A stretch of DNA of 64,000 nt from Gammaproteobacteria bacterium. Its GTDB lineage: Bacteria > Pseudomonadota > Gammaproteobacteria > Poriferisulfidales > Poriferisulfidaceae. Location: NCBI GenBank assembly GCA_028819565.1, contig JAPPLD010000013.1, positions 24,893 through 88,892 on the forward strand, written 5' to 3'. The notes under the pieces were generated by a model, which was given only the letters and a program-made list of their open reading frames with translations, did not search any database and was not told the DNA's origin. Every line of letters starts with the position of its first letter. Within the stretch, counting starts at the first letter, position 1. Shown here piece after piece: positions 10,899 to 20,403 of the stretch. The translations under genes and the position numbers were made by a program.

Positions 10899-10994
10899 TT
10901 GGAGTCTCCTGCGTTCTGTGAGCAGGTATTTGCCGATTCTCGTTGGCGGAAAAGTCGAAAATGGGTTATTCTAGAGGCCGTACCGACTGACACC

Positions 10995-11084
10995 ATGATG
11001 AAAAGTTCGTACGATTTCCATTCCCCCAACACGGTTGCGCACCGTGTTGCTTTGCTTCGCTCTGCTTCCCTGCTGCCGCGATAG
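10995..11084 (+). promoter_or_regulatory. Putative leuA leader peptide (MMKSSYDFHSPNTVAHRVALLRSASLLPR) with overlapping hairpins
   Basis: Short ORF with two Leu-Leu pairs upstream of leuA; inverted repeats CAACACGGT/ACCGTGTTG (11027-11049) and CTGCCGC/GCGGCAG (11073-11090). Confidence 0.5.
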
Positions 11085-11196
11085 CGGCAGAATTACACGA
11101 CTCTACAATCGATTTGGCGCGTAAAACGCCTGAAACCAATAGTTTTGACCCAATGCCCCTGCAATAGTGGGGCCAAAGCCAAGGGAATATCCAGAA

Positions 11197-12735
11197 ATGG
11201 ACAAGTTGATCATTTTCGACACCACACTCCGGGACGGTGAGCAGAGCCCCGGGGCTTCCATGACAAGGGACGAGAAGCTGAATATTGCCCGTGCCTTGGA
11301 AAAAATGCGTGTCGATGTAATTGAAGCAGGATTTCCGATTGCCAGTCCGGACGAATTCGAATCTGTAAAGCAGATCGGAAAGGCGGTCACCGGCAGTACA
11401 GTCTGTGGCCTGGCGCGTGCCTTGGACAAAGACATCGACCGAGCGGGCGAAGCGCTGAGGACGGCCGCGCGTCCTCGCATCCATACGTTCATTGCGACCT
11501 CTCCGATTCATATGGAGCAAAAACTCCATATGCAACCGGAACAGGTGATCGACCATGCCGTGGCGGCAGTAAAACGGGCTCGGAAATATACCGACGATGT
11601 GGAATTTTCCCCGGAGGATGCCGGGCGTTCGGAGCGGGATTTCCTGTGCCGAATCGTCGAGGCGGTGATCGCAGCAGGAGCCAGGACCATCAACATTCCA
11701 GACACGGTGGGATACAGCCTGCCATTTCAGTTCGGCGAGCTGGTCGGAGAATTGATCGGGCGTATTCCGAATTCGGATCAGGCTGTGTTTTCAGTTCACT
11801 GCCATAACGACTTGGGTTTGGCTGTCGCCAACTCTCTGTTAGCCGTACGCCATGGTGCCCGTCAAGTCGAATGCACGATCAACGGCTTGGGGGAACGGGC
11901 AGGGAATGCCTCACTTGAAGAAATCGTTATGGCCGTGCGTACGCGCCAAGACGTGTTTGATTGCGATACTGAGATCGACACGACCCAGATCGTGCCGACT
12001 TCACGCCTTGTTTCCAGTGTGACGGGCTTTCCGGTACAGCCGAATAAAGCAATCGTAGGAGCCAATGCATTTGCGCACGAATCCGGTATTCATCAGGACG
12101 GCGTGCTCAAGTATCGGGAAACCTATGAAATCATGCGTGCCCAGGATGTAGGTTGGTCCGATAATCGAATCGTCTTGGGCAAGCATTCAGGACGGCGCGC
12201 CATCATGGATCGCATTCAGAAGCTCGGCATCATGATCGAGGATGACGAAATGGATGCCTTTTTCGCCCATTTCAAGGAATTGGCAGACCGCAAGCATGAA
12301 ATCTATGACGATGATCTGCGGAGATTGGCGCTGGTGGAAGCCGATCAGTCGGATCAAGGGGTTTATCAGCTGGTTGACCTCGAAGTCACCTCGAAAGTCG
12401 GGACAACGCCTGTGGCGCGCGTCACTTTGGCGCGGGGCGATGAGCAATTCGACGGGGAAGCCTCGGGGGGAGGGCCAGTCGATGCGTCGTTCAGAGCGAT
12501 TGAGGACATCGTCAATTCGGAGTCCGAATTGCAACTGTATTCGGTCAACAACATCACGACCGGAACGGATGCCCAGGGCGAAGTGACCGTGCGCCTGAGA
12601 AAAAATGGCGTAGTGGTCAATGGACAAGGCGCACACACGGACATCGTTATTGCTTCTGCGCATGCGTACCTGAATGCGCTTGGGAAACTGATCCGGGAAC
12701 CTGGCCGAATGCATCCGCAACTGGATCACATATAA
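11197..12735 (+). CDS. leuA: 2-isopropylmalate synthase
   Basis: [36 protein letters not shown]-terminal regulatory domain. Confidence 0.96.
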   Translation: MDKLIIFDTTLRDGEQSPGASMTRDEKLNIARALEKMRVDVIEAGFPIASPDEFESVKQIGKAVTGSTVCGLARALDKDIDRAGEALRTAARPRIHTFIATSPIHMEQKLHMQPEQVIDHAVAAVKRARKYTDDVEFSPEDAGRSERDFLCRIVEAVIAAGARTINIPDTVGYSLPFQFGELVGELIGRIPNSDQAVFSVHCHNDLGLAVANSLLAVRHGARQVECTINGLGERAGNASLEEIVMAVRTRQDVFDCDTEIDTTQIVPTSRLVSSVTGFPVQPNKAIVGANAFAHESGIHQDGVLKYRETYEIMRAQDVGWSDNRIVLGKHSGRRAIMDRIQKLGIMIEDDEMDAFFAHFKELADRKHEIYDDDLRRLALVEADQSDQGVYQLVDLEVTSKVGTTPVARVTLARGDEQFDGEASGGGPVDASFRAIEDIVNSESELQLYSVNNITTGTDAQGEVTVRLRKNGVVVNGQGAHTDIVIASAHAYLNALGKLIREPGRMHPQLDHI

Positions 12736-12765
12736 AGCGAGAGCCTGGTATCCGACAGCAAAATC

Positions 12766-13551
12766 ATGCCTAGTGATCCACACCTCGAAGAGTTAGGCCT
12801 GAGTCGATGGAGCCATCGAGATCAGAGTGCAGCAGATGGGACAGCAAAGGAATCGCAGGGAGACGGTGAATTAGCGGCCCCCGAGGTTGCTGAAGAGATA
12901 GAAGAGGAGAAGTCCACCACGACCCTGACGCTCGACGCCGATGCACAACACCTTCGAAAATGGCGTGTGATACGCAAGGAGGTTTCGGGATGCGTTCTGT
13001 GTGAATTGCACCGAACCCGGAAGAATACAGTCTTCGGTGTGGGAAATGAAAATGCAGACCTGATGCTGATTGGTGAAGCACCTGGAGCAGATGAGGATGC
13101 CCAGGGAGAACCATTCGTCGGTCGAGCCGGGAAGCTACTGGACAGCATGCTGGAAGCAATCGGACTGAGCCGGGAGCGGGTATTTATCGCGAATATCCTG
13201 AAATGTCGTCCGCCAAACAACGAAAATCCGACGCCGGAGCAGGCGGAGACATGCCGACCCTACCTGGATCGCCAAATTCAACTGATCCAGCCAAAAGTCA
13301 TACTGGCGCTGGGTGCCGTGGCAGCGCATAATCTCCTAGAGGTGGAGACGCCCATCGGCCGACTACGCGGCACCGTATTTGAAATGTCAAAATCGGGAAT
13401 CCCCGTCATTCCCACCTATCACCCAGCCTATCTACTCCGTCGGCCGCAGGGGAAAGCTCAGTCGCTGGAAGATCTCCTCCTGCTATGCAAGACACTTGAA
13501 GAGCTGGGCGTAAAAACCAATTCTTTCGAGGCAGGAACCCCAGCGGACTAG
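12766..13551 (+). CDS. Uracil-DNA glycosylase, family 4 (Fe-S)
   Basis: [60 protein letters not shown]. Confidence 0.92.
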   Translation: MPSDPHLEELGLSRWSHRDQSAADGTAKESQGDGELAAPEVAEEIEEEKSTTTLTLDADAQHLRKWRVIRKEVSGCVLCELHRTRKNTVFGVGNENADLMLIGEAPGADEDAQGEPFVGRAGKLLDSMLEAIGLSRERVFIANILKCRPPNNENPTPEQAETCRPYLDRQIQLIQPKVILALGAVAAHNLLEVETPIGRLRGTVFEMSKSGIPVIPTYHPAYLLRRPQGKAQSLEDLLLLCKTLEELGVKTNSFEAGTPAD

Positions 13552-13608
13552 GAAGCGGCACCTTAAAGGGAAAAATCATGCCGCTGGTCGATAACCAGAA
13601 AGAATAGA

Positions 13609-16410
13609 TTACGCGGAATTTCCGATTCCCGCGTCTTTACGACACACTCCTTGGGCATAGCAGGAAGAACAAGTCGCTTCGTCTCCATGAGCCGGCATTT
13701 CGTGACTTGCACGCAAGTCCTGGAACATCCCACGTAACCGGTCGTGCACTTTTCGGCCGAGTGCCTCCAGAAATTCGCCTTCCACGGACGTCAAAGGTAT
13801 TTCTTTCTGTGGATCTTGGCTCAGCCACCAGTACTCGGCTCGCTCGATAGGTTTCGTCATCAGCGCGTAACTGGTCAATTGGACTTGTTCGCCACTTTGT
13901 ACCTCATCCTTGGAGATCCTTTTGGAACCCGTCTTATAGTCGATCACGATACGATTTCCGGCCTTATCCTCGTCCATTCGGTCAATGCGCCCACAAAGCA
14001 GCAATCTTTCATCGATCCTATACTCTACTTGCTGTTCACTTTCTAGAGTAACCTGATGTTTTTCATTAGATTGTTGGAACTCCACATAGCGCCGTGCAAT
14101 GAACCTCCAGCGCTCTAGGAACACAATGTTTGAGGGGCTGGGTGTCAGCCGCTCCATGAAATACACTCCGATTTCCTGCAATAGTCTGAACGCAGCAGTC
14201 TCACGCTTGCCTATTTGGCCTTGCCAGGGTCCTGGAGCGCCAGCAATGCCGGAGTGGAAGGCCTCCAGGCATTGATGGACGTAGTTGCCAAACTCCAAGT
14301 TGTCCATTTCCTCATGGATCATGTCGGGCCCCCGGATGCGAAGCATGTCTCGAACATAGAAGCGGTACGGGCAATCAATCAAGGCTTGGTGTCCGCTGGC
14401 CGAAATATTGCTTGGCAGCAGGTCCGGGCTGGCAGGAGGGTGCGGCATGATTCCGGAGGTCGTTTCGCGAATCTGAAGTCCGGGAGGCCGCACCCAGGCA
14501 TCTGGATGCAGACTGAGCACGGACAAGGAAGGTTCTTTGAGCGAAGCTTTGTATGCTAGGCGATGGAACACATCGATCTGGGTCCACCAGATGCTCGGCA
14601 AGAGCGGCTCATCCTGATCGGTTTTCTGGTAGGTCAGGAGAACTTGCTCGGAGGATAAGATCAGGGACAGGAATCGTTGCAAATCCAGTTTCTTGAGTTC
14701 AGTGCGAGTCGGCAATCCCAAGTCACCACGAACCGAATCGTTGAATACGAGGAAAGAGGAATCTACGCCCGGATAATGGCGGGAATCCATACCGGCGACG
14801 ATCAGGCAGTCGAATCGGGCGAGGTGGGCATGGTTGAGTTTAATCAGGAAAACCAGGTCTTGAGAGGATCTGTGCCGGAAGTTCTGTTGTTCCAGCGCCC
14901 AGCGCAACAGGGCATTCCACTGGGATTTCGGTAGCCGAGTCTCGCTTTGCGACAACTGGAAACCCATGCGGCCAAGTTCCGACAAAACCTGCTTCCCGAC
15001 TTCGTCATTGGCCAGACAGGGCCGGCAACCCAGAAGATCCAAGCTTTTCAGCAGAGCTTGCATATACTCTCCACCAGTCGGTTCGCGTAGCGCTAGCAAG
15101 GGGCGAGCGGCGCGCTCGACCTGCTCCAGCATATCCAGCCAATCAGGTTCTCCATCTGCAACCTGCCGATAGTTTTCCAAGCCACTGTGAATATTGCGGC
15201 GATACAGAAGATGTTCGAAATCCCCGATTCGATCCGGCTCGCCGATAGTTCCTTTCAGGCGCACGAATGGAGACTTGAGAATGTCCAGAAGCGCCAGGTA
15301 ATGAAATTCCTCGTTCAAGCATTCGAGCCATCGCTCAATCGTGCTGGCTGCGCTTGTGGTGGAGAGAGCCCAACCGGCATAATCCTGGATCTGGATGCCA
15401 GCGCGTTCTAGCAAGGCGCGAACCCGACGTGCCAATTTGCGATCCTCTGTGACCAGCCCGATATTCCGATGTCCTTCCTTTAGCCAACGCCGGATCTGGA
15501 TGTCGATCGCGCGGGCATGAGGCTCCGCCTGTTCCGCAACAAAAGTGGCAAGCCGACCCTTCAGAGGATCTTCCGGGCAATCTGCCGGGCAGGCTCGCGC
15601 ACGTTCCACCATGGTGGATTCCTCTTGTGCAAAAGCTTCTTGGAGGACAATGGCATAAGGGGAGGGTGAAGTACTCGCAGCAGGTGGCTCTGCGTCTAGG
15701 GTAATGAGAGATTTGGGTCGGGTGAGGATGGAAACCGGAATCTCCTGGTTGAGCCGCTCGAGTGCTTCGATTTCCGCTGCCGCAAGCCGATCGTGACCAC
15801 AGACGTAGATGGCTTGCGTCTCTGGAGGAGGAGCCAAGTGCCGCAAAGCCTCGCGGTAGTATTTCCCTGAACTGAGGAAGTTCCCTGAACCTTTGCTCCA
15901 AGCGGTCCACAGCAGGTGGATGATACGAGCCTCGTTACTTAATTGTTCAGGAGGTTCATCGGCAATATGGTAGGAATCCTGAAGTCGTGAAGACAATTCT
16001 TCCTGATCCGATGGCAATGAGATTTCGTTGAGCCAAAGTTGATCGAACAATTCCATCATCTCGCGGGCGAGCGACCAAGAATCCGCTTGCTCTAGAGACC
16101 GTAAAGTTTCGCTTTTTTGCAGGGCGGCCACCAAGTCCAGCAGTTCGGACAAATGGTTTTCCATGCCGTTGAAGCGGCCGTGTTGTCGCGCCCATGCCGG
16201 GAAAGTCAGGATGGGAGGTAGAAGCAGTCCTTGGTGATCAGATTCGGCGTGATCAAGCAATGCCGACCGTAGGGCTCGACCTGTTGTGGCATTCGGCACC
16301 AGGATTGCAAGGCTGGTCAGGTCCGGCAGGGTTGCCGCATGGTGTTCCAGAATAGTTTTGGCGCAATACTCCCCGAGCGGCATATGCAGGGGGCAGGCGA
16401 TCCGCCTCAT
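13609..16410 (-). CDS. PD-(D/E)XK nuclease family protein (AddB/RecB-like exonuclease)
   Basis: 933 aa; C-terminal nuclease motif GNRIVIDYKTGSK and cysteines in CPYRFYVRDML...CSSCYAQGVC (AddB/Cas4-type Fe-S arrangement). Confidence 0.82.
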   Translation of the reverse strand: MRRIACPLHMPLGEYCAKTILEHHAATLPDLTSLAILVPNATTGRALRSALLDHAESDHQGLLLPPILTFPAWARQHGRFNGMENHLSELLDLVAALQKSETLRSLEQADSWSLAREMMELFDQLWLNEISLPSDQEELSSRLQDSYHIADEPPEQLSNEARIIHLLWTAWSKGSGNFLSSGKYYREALRHLAPPPETQAIYVCGHDRLAAAEIEALERLNQEIPVSILTRPKSLITLDAEPPAASTSPSPYAIVLQEAFAQEESTMVERARACPADCPEDPLKGRLATFVAEQAEPHARAIDIQIRRWLKEGHRNIGLVTEDRKLARRVRALLERAGIQIQDYAGWALSTTSAASTIERWLECLNEEFHYLALLDILKSPFVRLKGTIGEPDRIGDFEHLLYRRNIHSGLENYRQVADGEPDWLDMLEQVERAARPLLALREPTGGEYMQALLKSLDLLGCRPCLANDEVGKQVLSELGRMGFQLSQSETRLPKSQWNALLRWALEQQNFRHRSSQDLVFLIKLNHAHLARFDCLIVAGMDSRHYPGVDSSFLVFNDSVRGDLGLPTRTELKKLDLQRFLSLILSSEQVLLTYQKTDQDEPLLPSIWWTQIDVFHRLAYKASLKEPSLSVLSLHPDAWVRPPGLQIRETTSGIMPHPPASPDLLPSNISASGHQALIDCPYRFYVRDMLRIRGPDMIHEEMDNLEFGNYVHQCLEAFHSGIAGAPGPWQGQIGKRETAAFRLLQEIGVYFMERLTPSPSNIVFLERWRFIARRYVEFQQSNEKHQVTLESEQQVEYRIDERLLLCGRIDRMDEDKAGNRIVIDYKTGSKRISKDEVQSGEQVQLTSYALMTKPIERAEYWWLSQDPQKEIPLTSVEGEFLEALGRKVHDRLRGMFQDLRASHEMPAHGDEATCSSCYAQGVCRKDAGIGNSA

Positions 16411-16734
16411 TCAGAGTTCGAGCAGCGCTCTTTTCCCAGGCTTGCCGCGCCACTCGTCTGCATCGGGCGGGGGAGGTTTCTGGCGGCTAATTTCCGGCCA
16501 TTCGCTCGCCAGATCTGCATTAATCTGGAGGAACTCCATCTGATCCTCAGGGATGTCTTTTTCTGGCACGATGGCATCAATCGGGCATTCCGGCACACAC
16601 AAAGCGCAATCGATGCACTCTTCGGGGTCGATTACCAGAAAATTCGGACCCTCATGGAAACATTCAACCGGGCAGACTTCCACACAGTCGGTGTATTTAC
16701 ATTTGATGCAGTCTTCAAGGACGACGAACGTCAT
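16411..16734 (-). CDS. fdxA: 7Fe ferredoxin, FdxA type
   Basis: [55 protein letters not shown]; stop codon directly abuts the downstream nuclease start. Confidence 0.95.
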   Translation of the reverse strand: MTFVVLEDCIKCKYTDCVEVCPVECFHEGPNFLVIDPEECIDCALCVPECPIDAIVPEKDIPEDQMEFLQINADLASEWPEISRQKPPPPDADEWRGKPGKRALLEL

Positions 16735-16817
16735 GAGCAGAAAGGCTGTACAAGAGGATCAGCGTGGCGCACAGTATATCGGATTACCGAGTGCGGCCTT
16801 GCAAAGAATCTGGGGTT

Positions 16818-16841
16818 GACAGGACTATCCTGTGTCCTGTC
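16818..16841. repeat. Perfect 8-bp inverted repeat upstream of the hydrolase/LLM cluster
   Basis: GACAGGAC-TATCCTGT-GTCCTGTC. Confidence 0.5.
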
Positions 16842-17015
16842 TTGATTCGGGTCATCGTCCTGACTCATCAGGGATTTGGATTAGGCAGACTCTTAGCGAT
16901 CTCCTATTTTGCTGGGCTTTCAATCTTGTGTATAGTCCACTAGAAATCTATCAACTCGGCATTCGAAGCGTTTCGGGCACCGACCACCTATATGCGAACA
17001 ACACGGGATGCCGGC

Positions 17016-17768
17016 ATGAAGTTGCAGGGAATCGATCTGGACGTGGCGCGCATGGGCTCGGGCCCGCCACTACTGATGCTCCATGGCGGTGACGGTCCGG
17101 TCGCCGGCATGCCCTTCGCCACCCGCCTTGCCGAGAAATTCGAGATTATCGCGCCGGTGCACCCGGGCTTCGCAAGGACAAGGATTCCCGACCATTTCGA
17201 CTGCATCAACGACCTCGTCTATCTCTATCTTGACCTCCTCGACAAGCTCGACCTCAGGGAGACCCTGCTTGTCGGCTTCTCGATGGGCGGCTGGGTGGCG
17301 GCCGAAATGGCGACCATGACGACCGAGCGGCTGTCGCGGCTGGCCCTGGTCAACTCCGTCGGCGTCAAGGTCGGTGGCCGGGACGACCGCGACATCGCCG
17401 ACGTGTTAGCCGTACCCGGCGAACGGCTTGCCGAGATCATGTTCCACGACCCGTCGATGATGCCCGATTTCGCGGACATGTCCGAGGAGCAGCTTGAAAC
17501 CGTTACCGCCAACCGCATGGCGCTGGGCGTCTACACGTGGGATCCCTACATGCACAACCCCAAACTCCCGGGGCGGCTCCATCGGGTCACCATCCCAGTC
17601 CATTTCATATGGGGCGCCAGCGACGGTGTGGTGTCGGTGGATTATGGTCGCGGCTTTTGCGCGATGATCCCAGGCGCGACGATGACTGTAATCGAGAAAG
17701 CCGGCCACGTCCCTCATATGGAACAGCCGGACCGGTTCGTCGAGGCCCTGCTGGCGTTTGCCAACTGA
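17016..17768 (+). CDS. Alpha/beta hydrolase
   Basis: MLHGGDG, nucleophile elbow GFSMGG, GHVPHMEQP; longer ORF from 16992 also possible. Confidence 0.85.
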   Translation: MKLQGIDLDVARMGSGPPLLMLHGGDGPVAGMPFATRLAEKFEIIAPVHPGFARTRIPDHFDCINDLVYLYLDLLDKLDLRETLLVGFSMGGWVAAEMATMTTERLSRLALVNSVGVKVGGRDDRDIADVLAVPGERLAEIMFHDPSMMPDFADMSEEQLETVTANRMALGVYTWDPYMHNPKLPGRLHRVTIPVHFIWGASDGVVSVDYGRGFCAMIPGATMTVIEKAGHVPHMEQPDRFVEALLAFAN

Positions 17769-17783
17769 CAGGAGAACCTGACG

Positions 17784-19013
17784 ATGAAGAGTTGGTGGTT
17801 TACCGAGGACTGCTACCCATACCTCCCGGACGAGAACAGCTACCGATCGATCCGCGTCGAGCTGCCGAACATTCACTGCGATCCGCAGAAGGCGAGCGAG
17901 CTCTACAACCGCTATCTCGACTTGTGGTGCGCCGCGGACGAACTGGGCCTTGAGATCATGGTCAACGAGCATCACCAGACCGCGACCTGCATGGTTCCGG
18001 CCGCCCCCATCATGATCGGCATCCTCGCGCGCCAGACCGAGCGGGCGCGGCTCCTGATCCTCGGAAACCCGCTTCCTAACCGCAACCAGCCGGTCCGCGT
18101 CGCCGAGGAGATGGCGATGATCGATGTTATCTCGAAGGGACGTCTCGAATGCGGCTTTGTGCGCAGCGTGCCCTACGAAGCGGCGGCGGCGAACATCCTG
18201 CCCTACAAGGGCACCGAACGGTTGTGGGAAGCTCACGACCTGATCCTCAAGGCGTGGACGACCCATGACGGTCCGTTTAACTTCGAAGGCCGCTGGTACC
18301 ACCACCGACAGGTCAACATCTGGCCGCGTCCGTGGCAGCAACCCCACCCGCCAGTCTGGGTCACCATGGGCAGCGCCGGTACCGCGGTACCAGTGGCCGA
18401 GCACGACTATGTCGGCGCCGCCTTCCTCGCTGGTTATCCGAGGATCCGGAGCATCTTTCGCGGCTACCGCGATGCCTATCTCGCCGCCCATGGCAAGCCT
18501 GCGCCGTTCGATCGCCTGGCCTACCTCGCCCTGTGCTATGTCGGCGAGAACGAGCGCGAGGCAGAGGACGGCGCCAACCACCTGATGTGGTACATGCAGG
18601 CCAACAAAGTCGCCGAGCAGTGGCAGAACCCACCTGGCTACCATTCACCTCCCATCGCCGCCGCCGTGATGCGCGGCGTGGCCAGTCCTGGCATTCCGGT
18701 CAATCCGACCCTCGATCAGCAGATGGCGCACGGCAACGTGTTTGCCGGAACACCGGACCAGGTCTATGAGCAGATCAAGGCGTTCTGGGAGTATTCAGGC
18801 GGCTTCGGCCACATGATGATCATGGGCCAGGCGGGCTTCCTGTCCGACGCCGACGCGCTCAAGTCGATGCGACTCTATACCGACGAGGTCTATCCGCGGC
18901 TGCGTGAGCTCACTGAAAGGTCGGACCCAGCGGAAGTCGCCGAACGCAGCCGTGCGATGGCCAACAAGGAGAGCGCCGACCTCGGCAATTTCGGAATCGA
19001 GTTCGTCCGCTGA
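17784..19013 (+). CDS. LLM-class (luciferase-like) flavin-dependent oxidoreductase
   Basis: GLEIMVNEHHQTATCMVPAAPIMIGILARQTERARLLILGNPLPNRNQPVRVAEEMAMIDVISKGRLECGFVR. Confidence 0.88.
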   Translation: MKSWWFTEDCYPYLPDENSYRSIRVELPNIHCDPQKASELYNRYLDLWCAADELGLEIMVNEHHQTATCMVPAAPIMIGILARQTERARLLILGNPLPNRNQPVRVAEEMAMIDVISKGRLECGFVRSVPYEAAAANILPYKGTERLWEAHDLILKAWTTHDGPFNFEGRWYHHRQVNIWPRPWQQPHPPVWVTMGSAGTAVPVAEHDYVGAAFLAGYPRIRSIFRGYRDAYLAAHGKPAPFDRLAYLALCYVGENEREAEDGANHLMWYMQANKVAEQWQNPPGYHSPPIAAAVMRGVASPGIPVNPTLDQQMAHGNVFAGTPDQVYEQIKAFWEYSGGFGHMMIMGQAGFLSDADALKSMRLYTDEVYPRLRELTERSDPAEVAERSRAMANKESADLGNFGIEFVR

Positions 19014-19047
19014 CCGCCGGACCGGAAAAGTTTCCCAAGAGAGGAAA

Positions 19048-19914
19048 ATGGTCGATATCCATTCCAGGCACGTCGAGGTGGACGGTGTTTCCACGCACTA
19101 TCTCGAAGCGGGGGATCCCGGCGCGCCGACCGTCGCGTTGCTGCATTCCGGCGAGTTCGGCGCCGCCGCAGAAATCAGCTGGGAGTTCACGATCCCGGCG
19201 CTGGCGCCGCACTACCGCGTGATCGCCCCCGACTGGCTCGGCTTCGGCAGGACCGACAAAATCTACGACTTCGCCGACGCGCGCGGACGGGTCTACGGCC
19301 ACATGCAGCGGTTCTTCGAGGTTCTCGGCATCGGTGAGGCCGACTTCATCGGCAATTCGATGGGGGGATCTAATCTTGCGCGAATCATTGCCGATCCGCC
19401 ACCGATCCTGCCGGTGCGGTCCGCTGTGCTGTGTTCGGGCGGTGGCTTCACGCCGCTAACCGAGGCAAGAAAGGTTCTTCTCGCCTATGACTGCTCGACC
19501 GATGCGATGCGTGCGCTGCTTCACGCCATGCTGCATGATCCGCGCTGGGGCAACGACGACGCCTACGTCGCCAGGCGCCAGGAACTCGCGCTGATGCCGG
19601 GTGCGTTCGAGTGCGCCTCGGCGCCGCGCCTGAAACGTTCGGAGAAGGAGCCCGAGGGCGGCAGGCGGACCGAGCAAAGGTTTGGGGCGCCGGACAACAC
19701 CGCCTACGAGCGTATCGAGGTCCCGGTTCTCATCATCGCCGGCGCCAACGATCCTCTGCGCGCACCCGGCTATTCGGAGGAGCTGGCCCGGCGCATTCCG
19801 GACAACGAGCATCACATCTACAAGGAATGTGGCCACTGCCCGAACATCGAGCATGCCGAACGCTTCAACGTGGACGTCCTTGCCTTCCTCGACCGCATCC
19901 ACGACCGTGCCTGA
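19048..19914 (+). CDS. Alpha/beta hydrolase (meta-cleavage-product-hydrolase-like)
   Basis: Nucleophile elbow GNSMGGSN, GANDPLR, CGHCPNIEHAERFN; ATG at 19048 after GAGG. Confidence 0.84.
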   Translation: MVDIHSRHVEVDGVSTHYLEAGDPGAPTVALLHSGEFGAAAEISWEFTIPALAPHYRVIAPDWLGFGRTDKIYDFADARGRVYGHMQRFFEVLGIGEADFIGNSMGGSNLARIIADPPPILPVRSAVLCSGGGFTPLTEARKVLLAYDCSTDAMRALLHAMLHDPRWGNDDAYVARRQELALMPGAFECASAPRLKRSEKEPEGGRRTEQRFGAPDNTAYERIEVPVLIIAGANDPLRAPGYSEELARRIPDNEHHIYKECGHCPNIEHAERFNVDVLAFLDRIHDRA

Positions 19915-20011
19915 GAGGACACGCCCGGCCGCTCAAAATTGCAAGCCTTTTGGATTTAAGGATGGCCGGGTCCTTTTGAACTCGCCGTTCGGACCCTACA
20001 GGACATCTCAG

Positions 20012-20369
20012 TGGTGGAGGTGGCGGGAATCGAACCCGCGTCCGGCAGTTCTTCCTCTTCGGCCCTACATGCTTAGCACCGTCTTTTGTCTTGCGGTCAA
20101 CACCCGACGGACAGGGCCCGATGACCACCAGCCTGCATTTTTAATTTAACCTTTCAGCTCCAGACAGACCGAACGGCGATCTTGTGTAGTCGACATCCAT
20201 ATCGGGATCCACAAGCATCTCCCGAAAGGATGACTAGCCGAGATTAGGCGGCTAGTGCGTAGTTGTCGTCGTTGGCAACTAATTTTTTCGCAACCGTTTT
20301 TTACGAGGTCGTTGCCGCCTCGGCATGCGCCTTGGATTTAGTAACCGCCGTCGAAGCCAGGTCACCCCC
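20012..20369 (-). ncRNA. ssrA: tmRNA (transfer-messenger RNA)
   Basis: Minus strand begins GGGGGTGACCTGGCTTCGACGG and ends GGTTCGATTCCCGCCACCTCCACCA; acceptor stem pairs; tag ORF at 20244-20276 decodes as ANDDNYALAA-stop. Confidence 0.97.
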
Positions 20370-20403
20370 AAGTCATCTGAACCCATTATACGAGATAATA
20401 GGC

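Noticed and set aside
16842-16991. Possible attR copy of the ssrA 3' end bounding the hydrolase cassette
   Set aside because: No match to GGTGGAGGTGGCGGGAATCGAACC found by eye in this interval, so island borders were not annotated.
17406-18644. 412-aa minus-strand ORF opposite the LLM oxidoreductase
   Set aside because: Shadow ORF caused by high-GC codon bias; sense-strand product has clear family motifs.
20263-20403. N-terminal extension of the PurL ORF
   Set aside because: These codons lie mostly inside the tmRNA gene and show no similarity to PurL N-termini.
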